From Pseudomonas sp. C2B4 (GTDB lineage Bacteria; Pseudomonadota; Gammaproteobacteria; Pseudomonadales; Pseudomonadaceae): 64,000 nt of DNA. Shown in pieces: positions 7,745 through 15,272 of the stretch (position 1 is its first letter; each line of letters starts with the position of its first letter). Below the pieces are notes generated by a model. The model was not told the origin of the DNA, searched no databases, and saw only the letters and a list, made by a program, of their open reading frames with translations. The position numbers and the translations under genes are program-made. The stretch is from NCBI RefSeq assembly GCF_013359695.1, contig NZ_JABFMU010000014.1, forward strand, positions 1-64,000. The letters run 5' to 3'.

Positions 7745-9524
7745 CTGCGTTAATCCACTCTTTCACGACCTGAGCCACACGACCCGGGTCTTCTGCCACC
7801 AGACTCTTGATTGCGTTCAACTGTGCATCATAGCCCTCGCTCGGGCTCGGCAGCAGGATGCTGGTCGGACCGCCGAGGCTGACCCGATCGTTGGCCAGTT
7901 CGCCGTCCAGGCCGCCCATGCCGCCCAGCTCGGCGTCGCTGCCAATGCCGGCCAGCTGCTTGTCTTTGCCGCCACCGGTGATGTTGTTGAGCACCGGACG
8001 CAGCACACCGAACACCAGCACCAGAATGAACAAGACACCCATCACTTGCTTGACGATGTCCCAGAACCACGGCTGGGAATAGAACGGAATGTCGGCAATC
8101 ACTTCGCCACGGTCGGCGGAGAACGGCATGTTGATCACGCTGACGCTGTCGCCACGGCTGGCGTCGAAACCGACCGCGTCCTGAACCAGACGGGTGAAAC
8201 GTGCCAATTCATCGGCGCTCCACGGCGCGCGAGTCGTTTCGCCATTGGCCGGGTTGACCTTGACCTGATCGTCCACCACCACCGACACCGACAGGCGATT
8301 CAGACGCCCCTGCTGCTGCTTGGTGTGGCTGATGGAGCGGTCGAGCTCGAAGTTCTTGGTCGATTGTTGACGCTTGTCCGCCGGGTATGGCGCCAGCATC
8401 GGCTGACCGGTGGCCGGGTCCATGATTTGCTGGCCGTTGGCATCGATCAAAGGCTGGCCGGGCTGCACCATGCCCGCCGACGCGGTGGCGCCGCCAGTGG
8501 TCTGCGGTGCGGACGCCGGCGAAGGTGGCTGGTTGCTCAAGGCACCCGGTACACCCTGCGGGCCATTGCTGGCGGTACGTTGTTCGTTGACCGACTGCTC
8601 GCTGCGCAGCGCCGGTTGGTCCGGGTTGAACTGCTCGGAGGTCGACTCGACGGCACTGAAGTCCACGTCGGCCGAGACTTCGGCCTTGTAGCGATCATTG
8701 CCCAGCACCGGTTGCAGGATGTTGTGCACACGCTGGGTGAGCATGCTTTCCATGCGGCGGCTGTAATCGAATTGCTTGCCGGCCATGGTCAGTTCGGAGT
8801 TCTCCGCCTGATCGGACAGCAGGTTGCCCTTCTGGTCGACCACAGTGATCTGCGATTTGCTGAGTTCGGGAACACTGGTCGCCACCAGGTTGATGATGGC
8901 CACGACCTGGCCAGGCTCCAGCGAGCGACCGGAATAGAGTTCAACCAGAACCGAAGCACTCGGCTTGCGCTCATCGCGCACAAACACCGAACTCTTCGGA
9001 ATCGCCAGGTGCACGCGGGCACCCTTGACGTTGTTCAGGCTGGAAATGGTCCGGGCCAGTTCGCCTTCGAGTCCGCGACGGTAACGGGTGGCTTCCATGA
9101 ACTGGCTGGTACCCAGGCCCTGTTCCTTGTCGAGGATCTCGAAGCCGATATTGCCGTCGCTGGGAGTAACACCAGCGGCCGCCAGTTTCAGGCGCGCACG
9201 GGACAGGTCGTCGGCCTTGACCAGCAAGGCACCGGAATTGGGTTCAACGTTGTAGGGAATATCGGCGGAGGCCAGGGTATCCATGACCTGCTTGGCGTCC
9301 ATCCCGGCAAGGCTGCCGTACAGCGGACGGTAGTCCGGCTGCTGGGACCACAACACCACGGCAAAACCAATCGCCACGCTCGCGGCCAGGCCGACCAACA
9401 GGCCCACCTGACGCAACATGGTCATCTCGGAAAGGTTTTCCAGGAAGGACAATCCGAACAGCGGCGGTTTGCCCTCTGTCGGCGTGGTCTTGGCCGGAAC
9501 GTTATCGGCGACTGCATCTGCCAT
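7737..9524 (-). CDS. fliF: Flagellar MS-ring protein FliF
   Basis: FliF builds the MS ring in the inner membrane on which the rotor and export gate assemble. The 595-residue protein has a first transmembrane helix at about residues 38-60 (VGLLVGLAASVAIGFAVVLW). The ring-building motifs follow (YRPLYGSLAGMDAKQVMDTL and the FMEATRYRRGLEGELARTI segment). After a Pro/Gly/Gln-rich linker comes a second transmembrane helix near residues 485-505. The acidic C-terminal tail ending WINADE is the FliG-binding part. It starts 16 nt after fliE. Confidence 0.97.
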   Translation of the reverse strand: MADAVADNVPAKTTPTEGKPPLFGLSFLENLSEMTMLRQVGLLVGLAASVAIGFAVVLWSQQPDYRPLYGSLAGMDAKQVMDTLASADIPYNVEPNSGALLVKADDLSRARLKLAAAGVTPSDGNIGFEILDKEQGLGTSQFMEATRYRRGLEGELARTISSLNNVKGARVHLAIPKSSVFVRDERKPSASVLVELYSGRSLEPGQVVAIINLVATSVPELSKSQITVVDQKGNLLSDQAENSELTMAGKQFDYSRRMESMLTQRVHNILQPVLGNDRYKAEVSADVDFSAVESTSEQFNPDQPALRSEQSVNEQRTASNGPQGVPGALSNQPPSPASAPQTTGGATASAGMVQPGQPLIDANGQQIMDPATGQPMLAPYPADKRQQSTKNFELDRSISHTKQQQGRLNRLSVSVVVDDQVKVNPANGETTRAPWSADELARFTRLVQDAVGFDASRGDSVSVINMPFSADRGEVIADIPFYSQPWFWDIVKQVMGVLFILVLVFGVLRPVLNNITGGGKDKQLAGIGSDAELGGMGGLDGELANDRVSLGGPTSILLPSPSEGYDAQLNAIKSLVAEDPGRVAQVVKEWINADE

Positions 9525-9540
9525 GACTTATATCTCGCCC

Positions 9541-9870
9541 TTAAACCGGCATCTGCATGATGTCTTGGTAGGCCTGGACCAGTTTGTTACGCACTTGGGT
9601 CAATGCCTGAAAAGACACGCTGGCCTTCTGCGAGGAAATCATCACGTCCGTCAGGTCGACGCCGCTCTTGCCGATTTCGAAGGCATTGGCCAACTGACTG
9701 GAAGCCTGCTGGGTATCGTTCACTTTATTGACGGCCTGACCGAGCATGTCGGAAAAGCTGCTGCCATTCAGTTCAGGGACGGCGGCAGTCGATTTCGGCG
9801 CAGACATGGCATCCATTTGCATGGCGCGCATGTCCAGCATCAATCGATTGAATTCAATACCTTGGCTCAT
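9541..9870 (-). CDS. fliE: Flagellar hook-basal body protein FliE
   Basis: FliE is a 109-residue rod adaptor joining the MS ring to the proximal rod. The C-terminal pattern [20 protein letters not shown] followed by [21 protein letters not shown] is the family signature. It is the first gene of fliEFGHIJ and has a near-perfect RpoN promoter about 80 nt upstream. Confidence 0.95.
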   Translation of the reverse strand: MSQGIEFNRLMLDMRAMQMDAMSAPKSTAAVPELNGSSFSDMLGQAVNKVNDTQQASSQLANAFEIGKSGVDLTDVMISSQKASVSFQALTQVRNKLVQAYQDIMQMPV

Positions 9871-9944
9871 GGTCTCTCTCTTTGACGAAGCACGTCGTTG
9901 GCGGCACGCAATTTTTTGACACTAATCAACGGATACTGAGGTGT

Positions 9945-9964
9945 TAGCAACAAGGGTGCCAGCT
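9945..9964 (-). promoter_or_regulatory. RpoN (-24/-12) promoter of fliE
   Basis: The minus strand reads CTGGCACCCTTGTTGCTA with GG and GC 10 nt apart, almost the ideal TGGCAC-N5-TTGC. Activation by FleR or FleQ is inferred from the P. aeruginosa hierarchy. The -24 element forms part of a hairpin downstream of fleR. Confidence 0.85.
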
Positions 9965-9978
9965 CGCAGGCACCTTTT
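9955..9978 (-). terminator. Hairpin after fleR overlapping the fliE promoter
   Basis: On the minus strand, GGTGCC and GGCACC are separated by 8 nt about 35 nt after the fleR stop. The run after it (CCTTGTTGC) is poor in T, so termination may be weak. The 3' arm contains the -24 GG of the fliE promoter. Confidence 0.45.
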
Positions 9979-10010
9979 CAGAAAAGCCTTACAAACGTTT
10001 GCGCTATCGT

Positions 10011-11402
10011 TTACGTGGCAAACAGATAGCCTTCCACATCCATCCCGGCATCGCGCATTTGCGCCAGCTTGTAGCGCAAGGTACGCGGGCTGATGCCCAG
10101 CTTTTCCGCCGCCTCCTTGCGTCGCCCCCTCTCCGCGCGCAAGGTGTCGATGATCATCTGGAACTCGCGACGACGCAGGTCATCACCCAAGGCTCCCGCG
10201 GATTCGGCTTCGACCTCCACGGCTCGCACAGGCGCACTCGCTGGCGCCGATACCGGCAATGGCGCAAAGGTGACTGGCCCGGCCAGACAGAAGTCCCGGG
10301 GCTGGATCAAACCGCCCTGTTGCAGGATCAACGCACGCTGAATCGCGTTATCCAGCTCACGCACATTCCCCGGCCACGGGTAACCGATCAGGCACGCCTG
10401 TGCCTCGGGCGACAAGCGCGCCGCGGCATGCTTCATTTTATTGACGTGTTTGGTCAGCAGACGCTCGGCCAGTGGCAGGATATCGGCGGTACGTTCGCGC
10501 AACGGACGCCACGCCAGCGGAAACACTGACAGGCGATAGTAGAGGTCTTCACGGAAACGCCCCGCCGCCACTTCCCCGGCCAGGTCACGGTTGGTGGTCG
10601 CGACCACGCGAATGTCCAGGGTGATCGGCTTGCGCGCACCGACCCGCTCGACCTCGCGCTCTTGCAGCACCCGCAGCAACTTGGCTTGCAGGCCGAGGGG
10701 CATCTCGGAAATTTCGTCGAGCAGGATGGTCCCGCCATCGGCCTGCTCGAATTTACCGGCCTGCGCCGCGATGGCGCCGGTGAACGAGCCTTTTTCATGG
10801 CCGAACAGGGTGGCTTCCAGCATGTTGTCCGGGATCGCCGCACAGTTGATCGCAATGAACGGCTGACTGGCGCGATGAGAGTGCTGGTGAATGTAGCGCG
10901 CCAGCACCTCCTTGCCCGTCCCGGACTCACCGGAGATCAGCACCGTGGAGTCACTGCGGGCAACCCGGGCGGCCAGTTCCAGCAATTGGGCACTGGCCGG
11001 TTCGAAGGCCACCGGCCCCTCGTTGTCAACGGCGCCGAGACTGCCCAAGGCATGCCGGGCGACCAGATCGAGCAATGCCCTGGGCTCAAATGGCTTGACC
11101 AAATAGTCCGCTGCGCCCTGGCGCATCGCATCCACTGCCCGCTCCACGGCACCGTGCGCCGTCATCAGCAAAACCGGCAGCTGCGGCTGACGCGCCCGCA
11201 GCAAGCCGAGCAACTGATGGCCATCCATGCCCGGCATATTGACGTCGCTGACCACCAGATTGAACGCCTCGACGTCGACCGCAGTCAGGGCCTCCTCCGC
11301 CGAACCGACAGCTTTGTAATCGTGCCCGGCGAGCAACAGTGTGTCGGCCAATGCTTCGCGTAAAGCGCGGTCATCCTCGACCAGTAAAACCTTGATGCTC
11401 AT
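10011..11402 (-). CDS. fleR: Two-component response regulator FleR (sigma-54 activator)
   Basis: FleR is the RpoN-dependent activator of mid-tier flagellar genes, paired with FleS. The 463-residue protein has an N-terminal receiver with Asp53 in VVSDVNMPGMDG. A central AAA+ domain has Walker A GESGTGKE, a sigma-54 contact loop in the variant form GSFTGA, and Walker B GGTILLDEI. A C-terminal Fis-type helix-turn-helix (RRKEAAEKLGISPRTLRYKL) ends the protein. The ATG overlaps the fleS stop (ATGA). Confidence 0.95.
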   Translation of the reverse strand: MSIKVLLVEDDRALREALADTLLLAGHDYKAVGSAEEALTAVDVEAFNLVVSDVNMPGMDGHQLLGLLRARQPQLPVLLMTAHGAVERAVDAMRQGAADYLVKPFEPRALLDLVARHALGSLGAVDNEGPVAFEPASAQLLELAARVARSDSTVLISGESGTGKEVLARYIHQHSHRASQPFIAINCAAIPDNMLEATLFGHEKGSFTGAIAAQAGKFEQADGGTILLDEISEMPLGLQAKLLRVLQEREVERVGARKPITLDIRVVATTNRDLAGEVAAGRFREDLYYRLSVFPLAWRPLRERTADILPLAERLLTKHVNKMKHAAARLSPEAQACLIGYPWPGNVRELDNAIQRALILQQGGLIQPRDFCLAGPVTFAPLPVSAPASAPVRAVEVEAESAGALGDDLRRREFQMIIDTLRAERGRRKEAAEKLGISPRTLRYKLAQMRDAGMDVEGYLFAT

Positions 11403-12643
11403 GACGTTGACTCCACTCCCTGAGCGCTGCGTTTTTCATCGGAAAAAAGCGGCAGAATCACCTGCGCACAGGTGCCGCGCCCCAGTCGCGAACGCAACTG
11501 CAATTGTCCCTGATGGGCACGGGCTACCGCCTTGACCACGGTGAGCCCGAGTCCGGTTCCGGTGGCCTTGGTGGTGAAAAACGGCTCGCCCAGGCGCGCC
11601 AGTACGACGCCGTCGATACCGCTGCCGCTATCACTGACACACACACGCAAATGGCTGTCGCGGGTATACAGATGAACCTTCAGACGCGCATCACCGGCAC
11701 TGGCCTGAATTGCGTTCTCGATGAGATTGAGGAGGGCTCCGACCAGCGTGTCGCGACTGCAGAGCAGCTCGCCGGCATGGCTGTCGCACTGCCAGCGAAT
11801 GGGCAGGTCCTGCACGTGGGTCAGGGCCGCCGCCTGCAACGCCTGCATAAGCTGTCCAGGGGTTACCCGATCGGTCAGGGGCAGCTCGCCACGAGCGAAT
11901 ACCAGCATGTCCCGCACCTGATGTTCCAGCTCGTGCAAACGCTCCTTGAGGCGCCCGGCAAAACGCTGCTGGGTCTCCACCGGCAATTGCTGCTCAGTCA
12001 AATGACTGGCGTAGAGCAAGGCGGCAGACAACGGTGTGCGAATCTGATGGGCAAGCGACGCCACCATGCGGCCCAGGGAAGACAAACGCTCGTGGCGGGC
12101 CAGCTGATCCTGCAGGTGACGGGTTTCAGTCAGGTCATTCAAAAGCACCAGCTGACCCGGCTCGGCATCCAGCGAACGCGTGGCGATCGACAGGCGCCGA
12201 CCATCCTTGAGGGAGACTTCATGACCATCGTCTTCGCGAGGCGCAAAACAGCGGGCAATGACGTGGCGCCACAACTCGCCTTCGAGCGGCAGGCCAAGCA
12301 ACTCACAGGCCGCCGGGTTGGCTTCGCGCACGATGCCCTGGGCGTCGATGACGATGACGCCACCGGGCAACAGATCCAGGAGGTTTTGCAGACGGTTGGC
12401 CAGGCGTTCTTTTTCCGCCAGCTCCTGCATGCGCTGGGCACTGACCACGGCCAGCTCACCCTTGAGCTCGGTGACCCGGGCTTCGAGCATGCTGTAGGAA
12501 CTGGTCAACTGGCTGGACATCTGGTTGAACAGGGCGAAAGCCTGCTCGAGGCCAAGCCGGCTTGCCTGCTCTACGGACGACGGTTGCCCCAGGGCATCCC
12601 CCAAGAAATCTGGAGCAGGAGACATCTGGGCGGATGGGGGCAT
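11399..12643 (-). CDS. fleS: Sensor histidine kinase FleS
   Basis: FleS phosphorylates FleR. It has no transmembrane segment and is probably cytoplasmic. From the ATG at 12643 it is 414 residues. A helical N-terminus is followed by a PAS domain (NRLQNLLDLLPGGVIVIDAQG onward). The HisKA motif is SLAHQIRTPLSAALLYASHL. The HATPase domain has N (LLNLIENAIQAS), G1 (VSDSGSGID) and G2 (TGLGLTVVKAVA) boxes. The frame stays open upstream to 12703, but the start at 12643 has an AGAGAG Shine-Dalgarno and lies downstream of a clear RpoN promoter, whereas 12703 lies within that promoter. Confidence 0.93.
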   Translation of the reverse strand: MPPSAQMSPAPDFLGDALGQPSSVEQASRLGLEQAFALFNQMSSQLTSSYSMLEARVTELKGELAVVSAQRMQELAEKERLANRLQNLLDLLPGGVIVIDAQGIVREANPAACELLGLPLEGELWRHVIARCFAPREDDGHEVSLKDGRRLSIATRSLDAEPGQLVLLNDLTETRHLQDQLARHERLSSLGRMVASLAHQIRTPLSAALLYASHLTEQQLPVETQQRFAGRLKERLHELEHQVRDMLVFARGELPLTDRVTPGQLMQALQAAALTHVQDLPIRWQCDSHAGELLCSRDTLVGALLNLIENAIQASAGDARLKVHLYTRDSHLRVCVSDSGSGIDGVVLARLGEPFFTTKATGTGLGLTVVKAVARAHQGQLQLRSRLGRGTCAQVILPLFSDEKRSAQGVESTS

Positions 12644-12698
12644 GTTGTGCTCTCTCGCTTGGCTGACCGTCAGTGAAACGGAACGTTGCGAGGGATGT

Positions 12699-12715
12699 AG
12701 CAATACCCGTGCCTA
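12699..12715 (-). promoter_or_regulatory. RpoN (-24/-12) promoter of fleSR
   Basis: The minus strand reads TAGGCACGGGTATTGCTA, with GG-N10-GC and both TTGC and GGCACG halves matching the consensus. It is preceded by a T-rich tract and lies about 55 nt before the fleS ATG. FleQ activation is inferred from P. aeruginosa. Confidence 0.82.
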
Positions 12716-12755
12716 AAAAAAACTGCTTACAAATGAATAGGTTGAAAAACAGGCG

Positions 12756-14231
12756 TCAATCATCCGCCTGTTCATCTCCGTCACGACGACTCATGCCGTA
12801 CTTGCGCATCTTTTCCACCAGCGTGGTACGACGGATACGCAGCCGTTCGGCAGCGCGCGCCACAATGCCATTGGCATCATCCAGTGCCTGCTGGATCAAC
12901 CCCTGCTCCAGACCACCGAGGTAGTCTTTGAGGTCGAGGCCTTCCGGCGGCAGCATGGCGCCAGCGGTGAAGTCCGGGGTATGGCCATTAATGGCCACGC
13001 GCTCTTCGAGATCACTGCGCAGGCTGTCGACCATTTGCTCGTCTTCGTCGTCGACGTAGCGGAATTTCTTCGGCAATTCGACCACGCCAATCACGCCGTA
13101 CGGATGCATGATCGCCATGCGCTCCACCAGGTTCGCCAGCTCGCGGACGTTACCCGGCCAGCCGTGACGGCACAGGGACATGATCGCCGCGGAATTGAAA
13201 CGGATCGAACCCCGCTTCTCGTGCTCCATGCGCGAGATCAACTCGTTCATGAGCAATGGAATGTCTTCAACGCGCTCGCGTAGCGGCGCCATCTCGATCG
13301 GGAAAACGTTCAGGCGGTAGTACAGGTCTTCGCGGAACGTGCCGATCTCGATCATGCTTTCGAGATTCTTGTGGGTCGCCGCAATGATGCGCACATCGAC
13401 GCTTTGCGTCTTGTTGCTGCCCACGCGCTCGAAGGTGCGCTCCTGCAGCACGCGCAGCAACTTCACCTGCATCGGCAGTGGCATGTCGCCGATTTCATCG
13501 AGGAACAGGGTGCCACCGTTGGCCAGTTCGAAACGCCAGGCGCGACTGGTGATCGCCCCGGTGAACGCGCCCTTCTCGTGACCGAACAATTCGCTTTCCA
13601 GCAGCTCGGCCGGGATCGCCCCGCAGTTCACCGGTACGAACGGTGCCTCACGGCGCTTGGAATGGTAGTGCAGGTTGCGCGCAACGACTTCCTTGCCGGT
13701 CCCGGACTCTCCCAGGATCAACACGCTGGCGTCGGTGTCGGCGACTTGCTGCATCATCTGGCGGACATGCTGGATCGCACGGCTGGTGCCGACAAGGCTG
13801 CGGAAAAGATTGGGTTCGCGATGACGGCCGCGCTCGCGGGCCTGGTCGTACATCTCGCGATAGACCTGGGCACGGTGCAGCGAGTCGAGCAATTTGCTGT
13901 AGCTGGGTGGCATTTCGAGGGTCGAGAGCACCCGACGACGCTGGTCTTCCGGCAGGTCAATGGAAGAATTATCGCCCATTAGCAAAACCGGAAGGAACTC
14001 ATCCCATGTCGAGAGTGTCTTTAACAAGCCCAGAAGTGCACCAGGAGCATTGACCGTCCCGATGAGGACACAGATTACTTCGCGACTAGATGACAATGAG
14101 CCGACAGCCTGCTGCCAGTCGTGGCTACCGCAGGGCAAATTTTCTTCGCCGAGAAAATTTAAAATCACCGCTAAATCGCGGCGACGGACGCTATCGTCAT
14201 CTATCAGCAGAATTTTGGTTTCACGCCACAT
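12756..14231 (-). CDS. fleQ: Flagellar master regulator FleQ
   Basis: FleQ is the top activator of flagellar genes with RpoN and, through c-di-GMP, a repressor or activator of exopolysaccharide genes. The 491-residue protein has a degenerate receiver-like N-terminus, the c-di-GMP-binding LFRS motif at residues 142-145 exactly as in P. aeruginosa, Walker A GESGTGKE (174-181), GAFTGA (221-226), Walker [11 protein letters not shown] (239-248) and a C-terminal Fis-type HTH ([18 protein letters not shown]). One oddity is residue 232, where RAWRFE replaces the usual RAGRFE: a Trp (TGG) in place of a Gly that is nearly invariant in sigma-54 activators, just after the GAFTGA loop. The rest is intact. 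Confidence 0.96.
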   Translation of the reverse strand: MWRETKILLIDDDSVRRRDLAVILNFLGEENLPCGSHDWQQAVGSLSSSREVICVLIGTVNAPGALLGLLKTLSTWDEFLPVLLMGDNSSIDLPEDQRRRVLSTLEMPPSYSKLLDSLHRAQVYREMYDQARERGRHREPNLFRSLVGTSRAIQHVRQMMQQVADTDASVLILGESGTGKEVVARNLHYHSKRREAPFVPVNCGAIPAELLESELFGHEKGAFTGAITSRAWRFELANGGTLFLDEIGDMPLPMQVKLLRVLQERTFERVGSNKTQSVDVRIIAATHKNLESMIEIGTFREDLYYRLNVFPIEMAPLRERVEDIPLLMNELISRMEHEKRGSIRFNSAAIMSLCRHGWPGNVRELANLVERMAIMHPYGVIGVVELPKKFRYVDDEDEQMVDSLRSDLEERVAINGHTPDFTAGAMLPPEGLDLKDYLGGLEQGLIQQALDDANGIVARAAERLRIRRTTLVEKMRKYGMSRRDGDEQADD

Positions 14232-14275
14232 GCAATAGCAACTTCCCTAGTCAACTCAATGCCCAAAATGCGGGG

Positions 14276-14308
14276 GCAAGCTATACGCTTGCAGGCAGGA
14301 TATGCCTG
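14276..14308. promoter_or_regulatory. Two tandem dyads in the fleQ leader region
   Basis: GCAAGC-TATAC-GCTTGC (14276-14292) and CAGGCA-GGATA-TGCCTG (14292-14308) are two perfect 6-bp inverted repeats, each with a 5-nt spacer, that share one base. They lie 45-77 bp before the fleQ ATG. They could be protein sites or two RNA hairpins; no known box is recognised. Confidence 0.5.
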
Positions 14309-14319
14309 AAGACGACTGA

Positions 14320-14366
14320 AATCTGGAACCAGCCACTAGTTAAGTCAAAAAACCGTGCACAGTCAA
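14320..14366 (-). promoter_or_regulatory. Candidate sigma-70 promoter region of fleQ
   Basis: Two TTGACT hexamers on the minus strand (14361-14366 and 14343-14348) lie 18 bp apart. The -10 matches at 17-bp spacing are only 3 of 6 (TTAACT and CAGATT). fleQ is known to use a sigma-70 promoter in P. aeruginosa; the assignment here is tentative. Confidence 0.3.
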
Positions 14367-14403
14367 ATTTATGGCGCACTATGTTTGGATTAACTGGCGT
14401 CAA

Positions 14404-14700
14404 TTAACCAAACAGATGGTAAACCTTTGATGCCTTTTGTGCATGATTGATCTGCGACATCTCGTCGACTATCGCCTGCCGCTCCCCCATCGTCGCCGTC
14501 AGCAACTCTTTGTAAACGGCCAGCAACCCTTCCAGATTAGTCCGCACCGCCTCTTCGTCGATCGGTGCTTCGGCGAGCACTTCATCGACGCATTCACGGC
14601 AGGTCGTATCCAACTCACCAATCGCGTCCCAATTGCGTGCTGCCAAGGCGTCGACCAAGGCTTCGCGGGTTTCTTCTATGCGTCGCAGTGCTTGACTCAT
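14404..14700 (-). CDS. fliT: FliT-like flagellar chaperone
   Basis: This small 98-residue all-helical protein follows fliS by 17 nt, in the place where Pseudomonas flagellar loci carry a FliT-type protein (also called FleP). FliT-type proteins chaperone the cap protein FliD. The start chosen is the ATG at 14700 (MSQALRRIEETREALVDAL); the upstream in-frame ATG would overlap fliS and adds unrelated residues. Conservation is low, so the assignment rests on position, size and the acidic helical composition. Confidence 0.75.
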   Translation of the reverse strand: MSQALRRIEETREALVDALAARNWDAIGELDTTCRECVDEVLAEAPIDEEAVRTNLEGLLAVYKELLTATMGERQAIVDEMSQINHAQKASKVYHLFG

Positions 14701-14717
14701 GATGTCATCCTCGGCCA

Positions 14718-15119
14718 TCAGGCCTGTGGGGTGGTGCCGGCGATAGCATCCCAACCGCTTTTCAGGGTTTCGAGCAGACCCGATACTTCGTCGATGATTT
14801 CGGCGTTGTTATCGCGATTGGCTTCCATCAGACGCGTCGTCATGTAGGCGTACAGATTATCGAGCTGCTGCAGCGAAGCCGGATCCTCGGTCTTTTCCGG
14901 GTTCAAGCCATCGCGCAGGCCGATGATGATGTCCACGGCCTTGCCCAGCATCAACCCCTTGAGTGCGACGTCGCCCCGCTCCAACGCGCCCTTGGCCTGG
15001 GCCATGCGGTCCAGCCCGCCCTCCATCAGCATCTGCACCAGGCGATGGGGGTTGGCTTCAGAGATCTGGGCATGGGAATTGACCTTCTGGTATTGGCGAA
15101 GGGCTCTCATGGGGTTCAT
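14718..15119 (-). CDS. fliS: Flagellin export chaperone FliS
   Basis: FliS binds the C-terminus of unfolded flagellin in the cytoplasm and prevents premature polymerisation. The protein starting MNPMRALRQYQKV is 133 residues. It has the FliS pattern AxxNPHRLVQMLMEGGLDRMAQA and a C-terminal helix LDNLYAYMTTRLMEAN. I chose the ATG at 15119, which has a GAGG Shine-Dalgarno; the open frame to 15188 adds residues not found in FliS. A strong terminator separates it from fliD. Confidence 0.92.
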   Translation of the reverse strand: MNPMRALRQYQKVNSHAQISEANPHRLVQMLMEGGLDRMAQAKGALERGDVALKGLMLGKAVDIIIGLRDGLNPEKTEDPASLQQLDNLYAYMTTRLMEANRDNNAEIIDEVSGLLETLKSGWDAIAGTTPQA

Positions 15120-15170
15120 GTTTCTACCTCGTGACAGACAACAGCTGAAAATTGGAATGCTCTGATCTTT

Positions 15171-15197
15171 ATGTCGACTGAGCGACACATAACTTTA
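15171..15197 (-). promoter_or_regulatory. Candidate FliA (sigma-28) promoter of fliST
   Basis: The minus strand has TAAAGTT, then GTCGACAT at the same 14-nt distance from TAAAG that separates TCAAG from GACGATAA in the fliC promoter. The -35 half is perfect against the enteric FliA consensus; the -10 half matches 5 of 8. It lies between a terminator and fliS, where a promoter is needed. Confidence 0.4.
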
Positions 15198-15217
15198 ACG
15201 CGGACACCCCACCAATG

Positions 15218-15258
15218 AAAAAACCCAGGCGCTGTCTGACAGACGACCTGGGTTTTTT
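15218..15258. terminator. Bidirectional intrinsic terminator between fliD and fliS
   Basis: AAAAAACCCAGG and CCTGGGTTTTTT flank an inner palindrome (CTGTCTGACAG), giving a long stem with T-runs on both strands. It should end the fliC-flaG-fliD transcript. Confidence 0.88.
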
Positions 15259-15272
15259 ATGCCTGATGCGGA

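Noticed and set aside
7539..9560. A 673-codon frame antisense to fliF and fliG
   Set aside because: Same cause. The sense strand codes for complete FliF and FliG, and the antisense product has no recognisable pattern.
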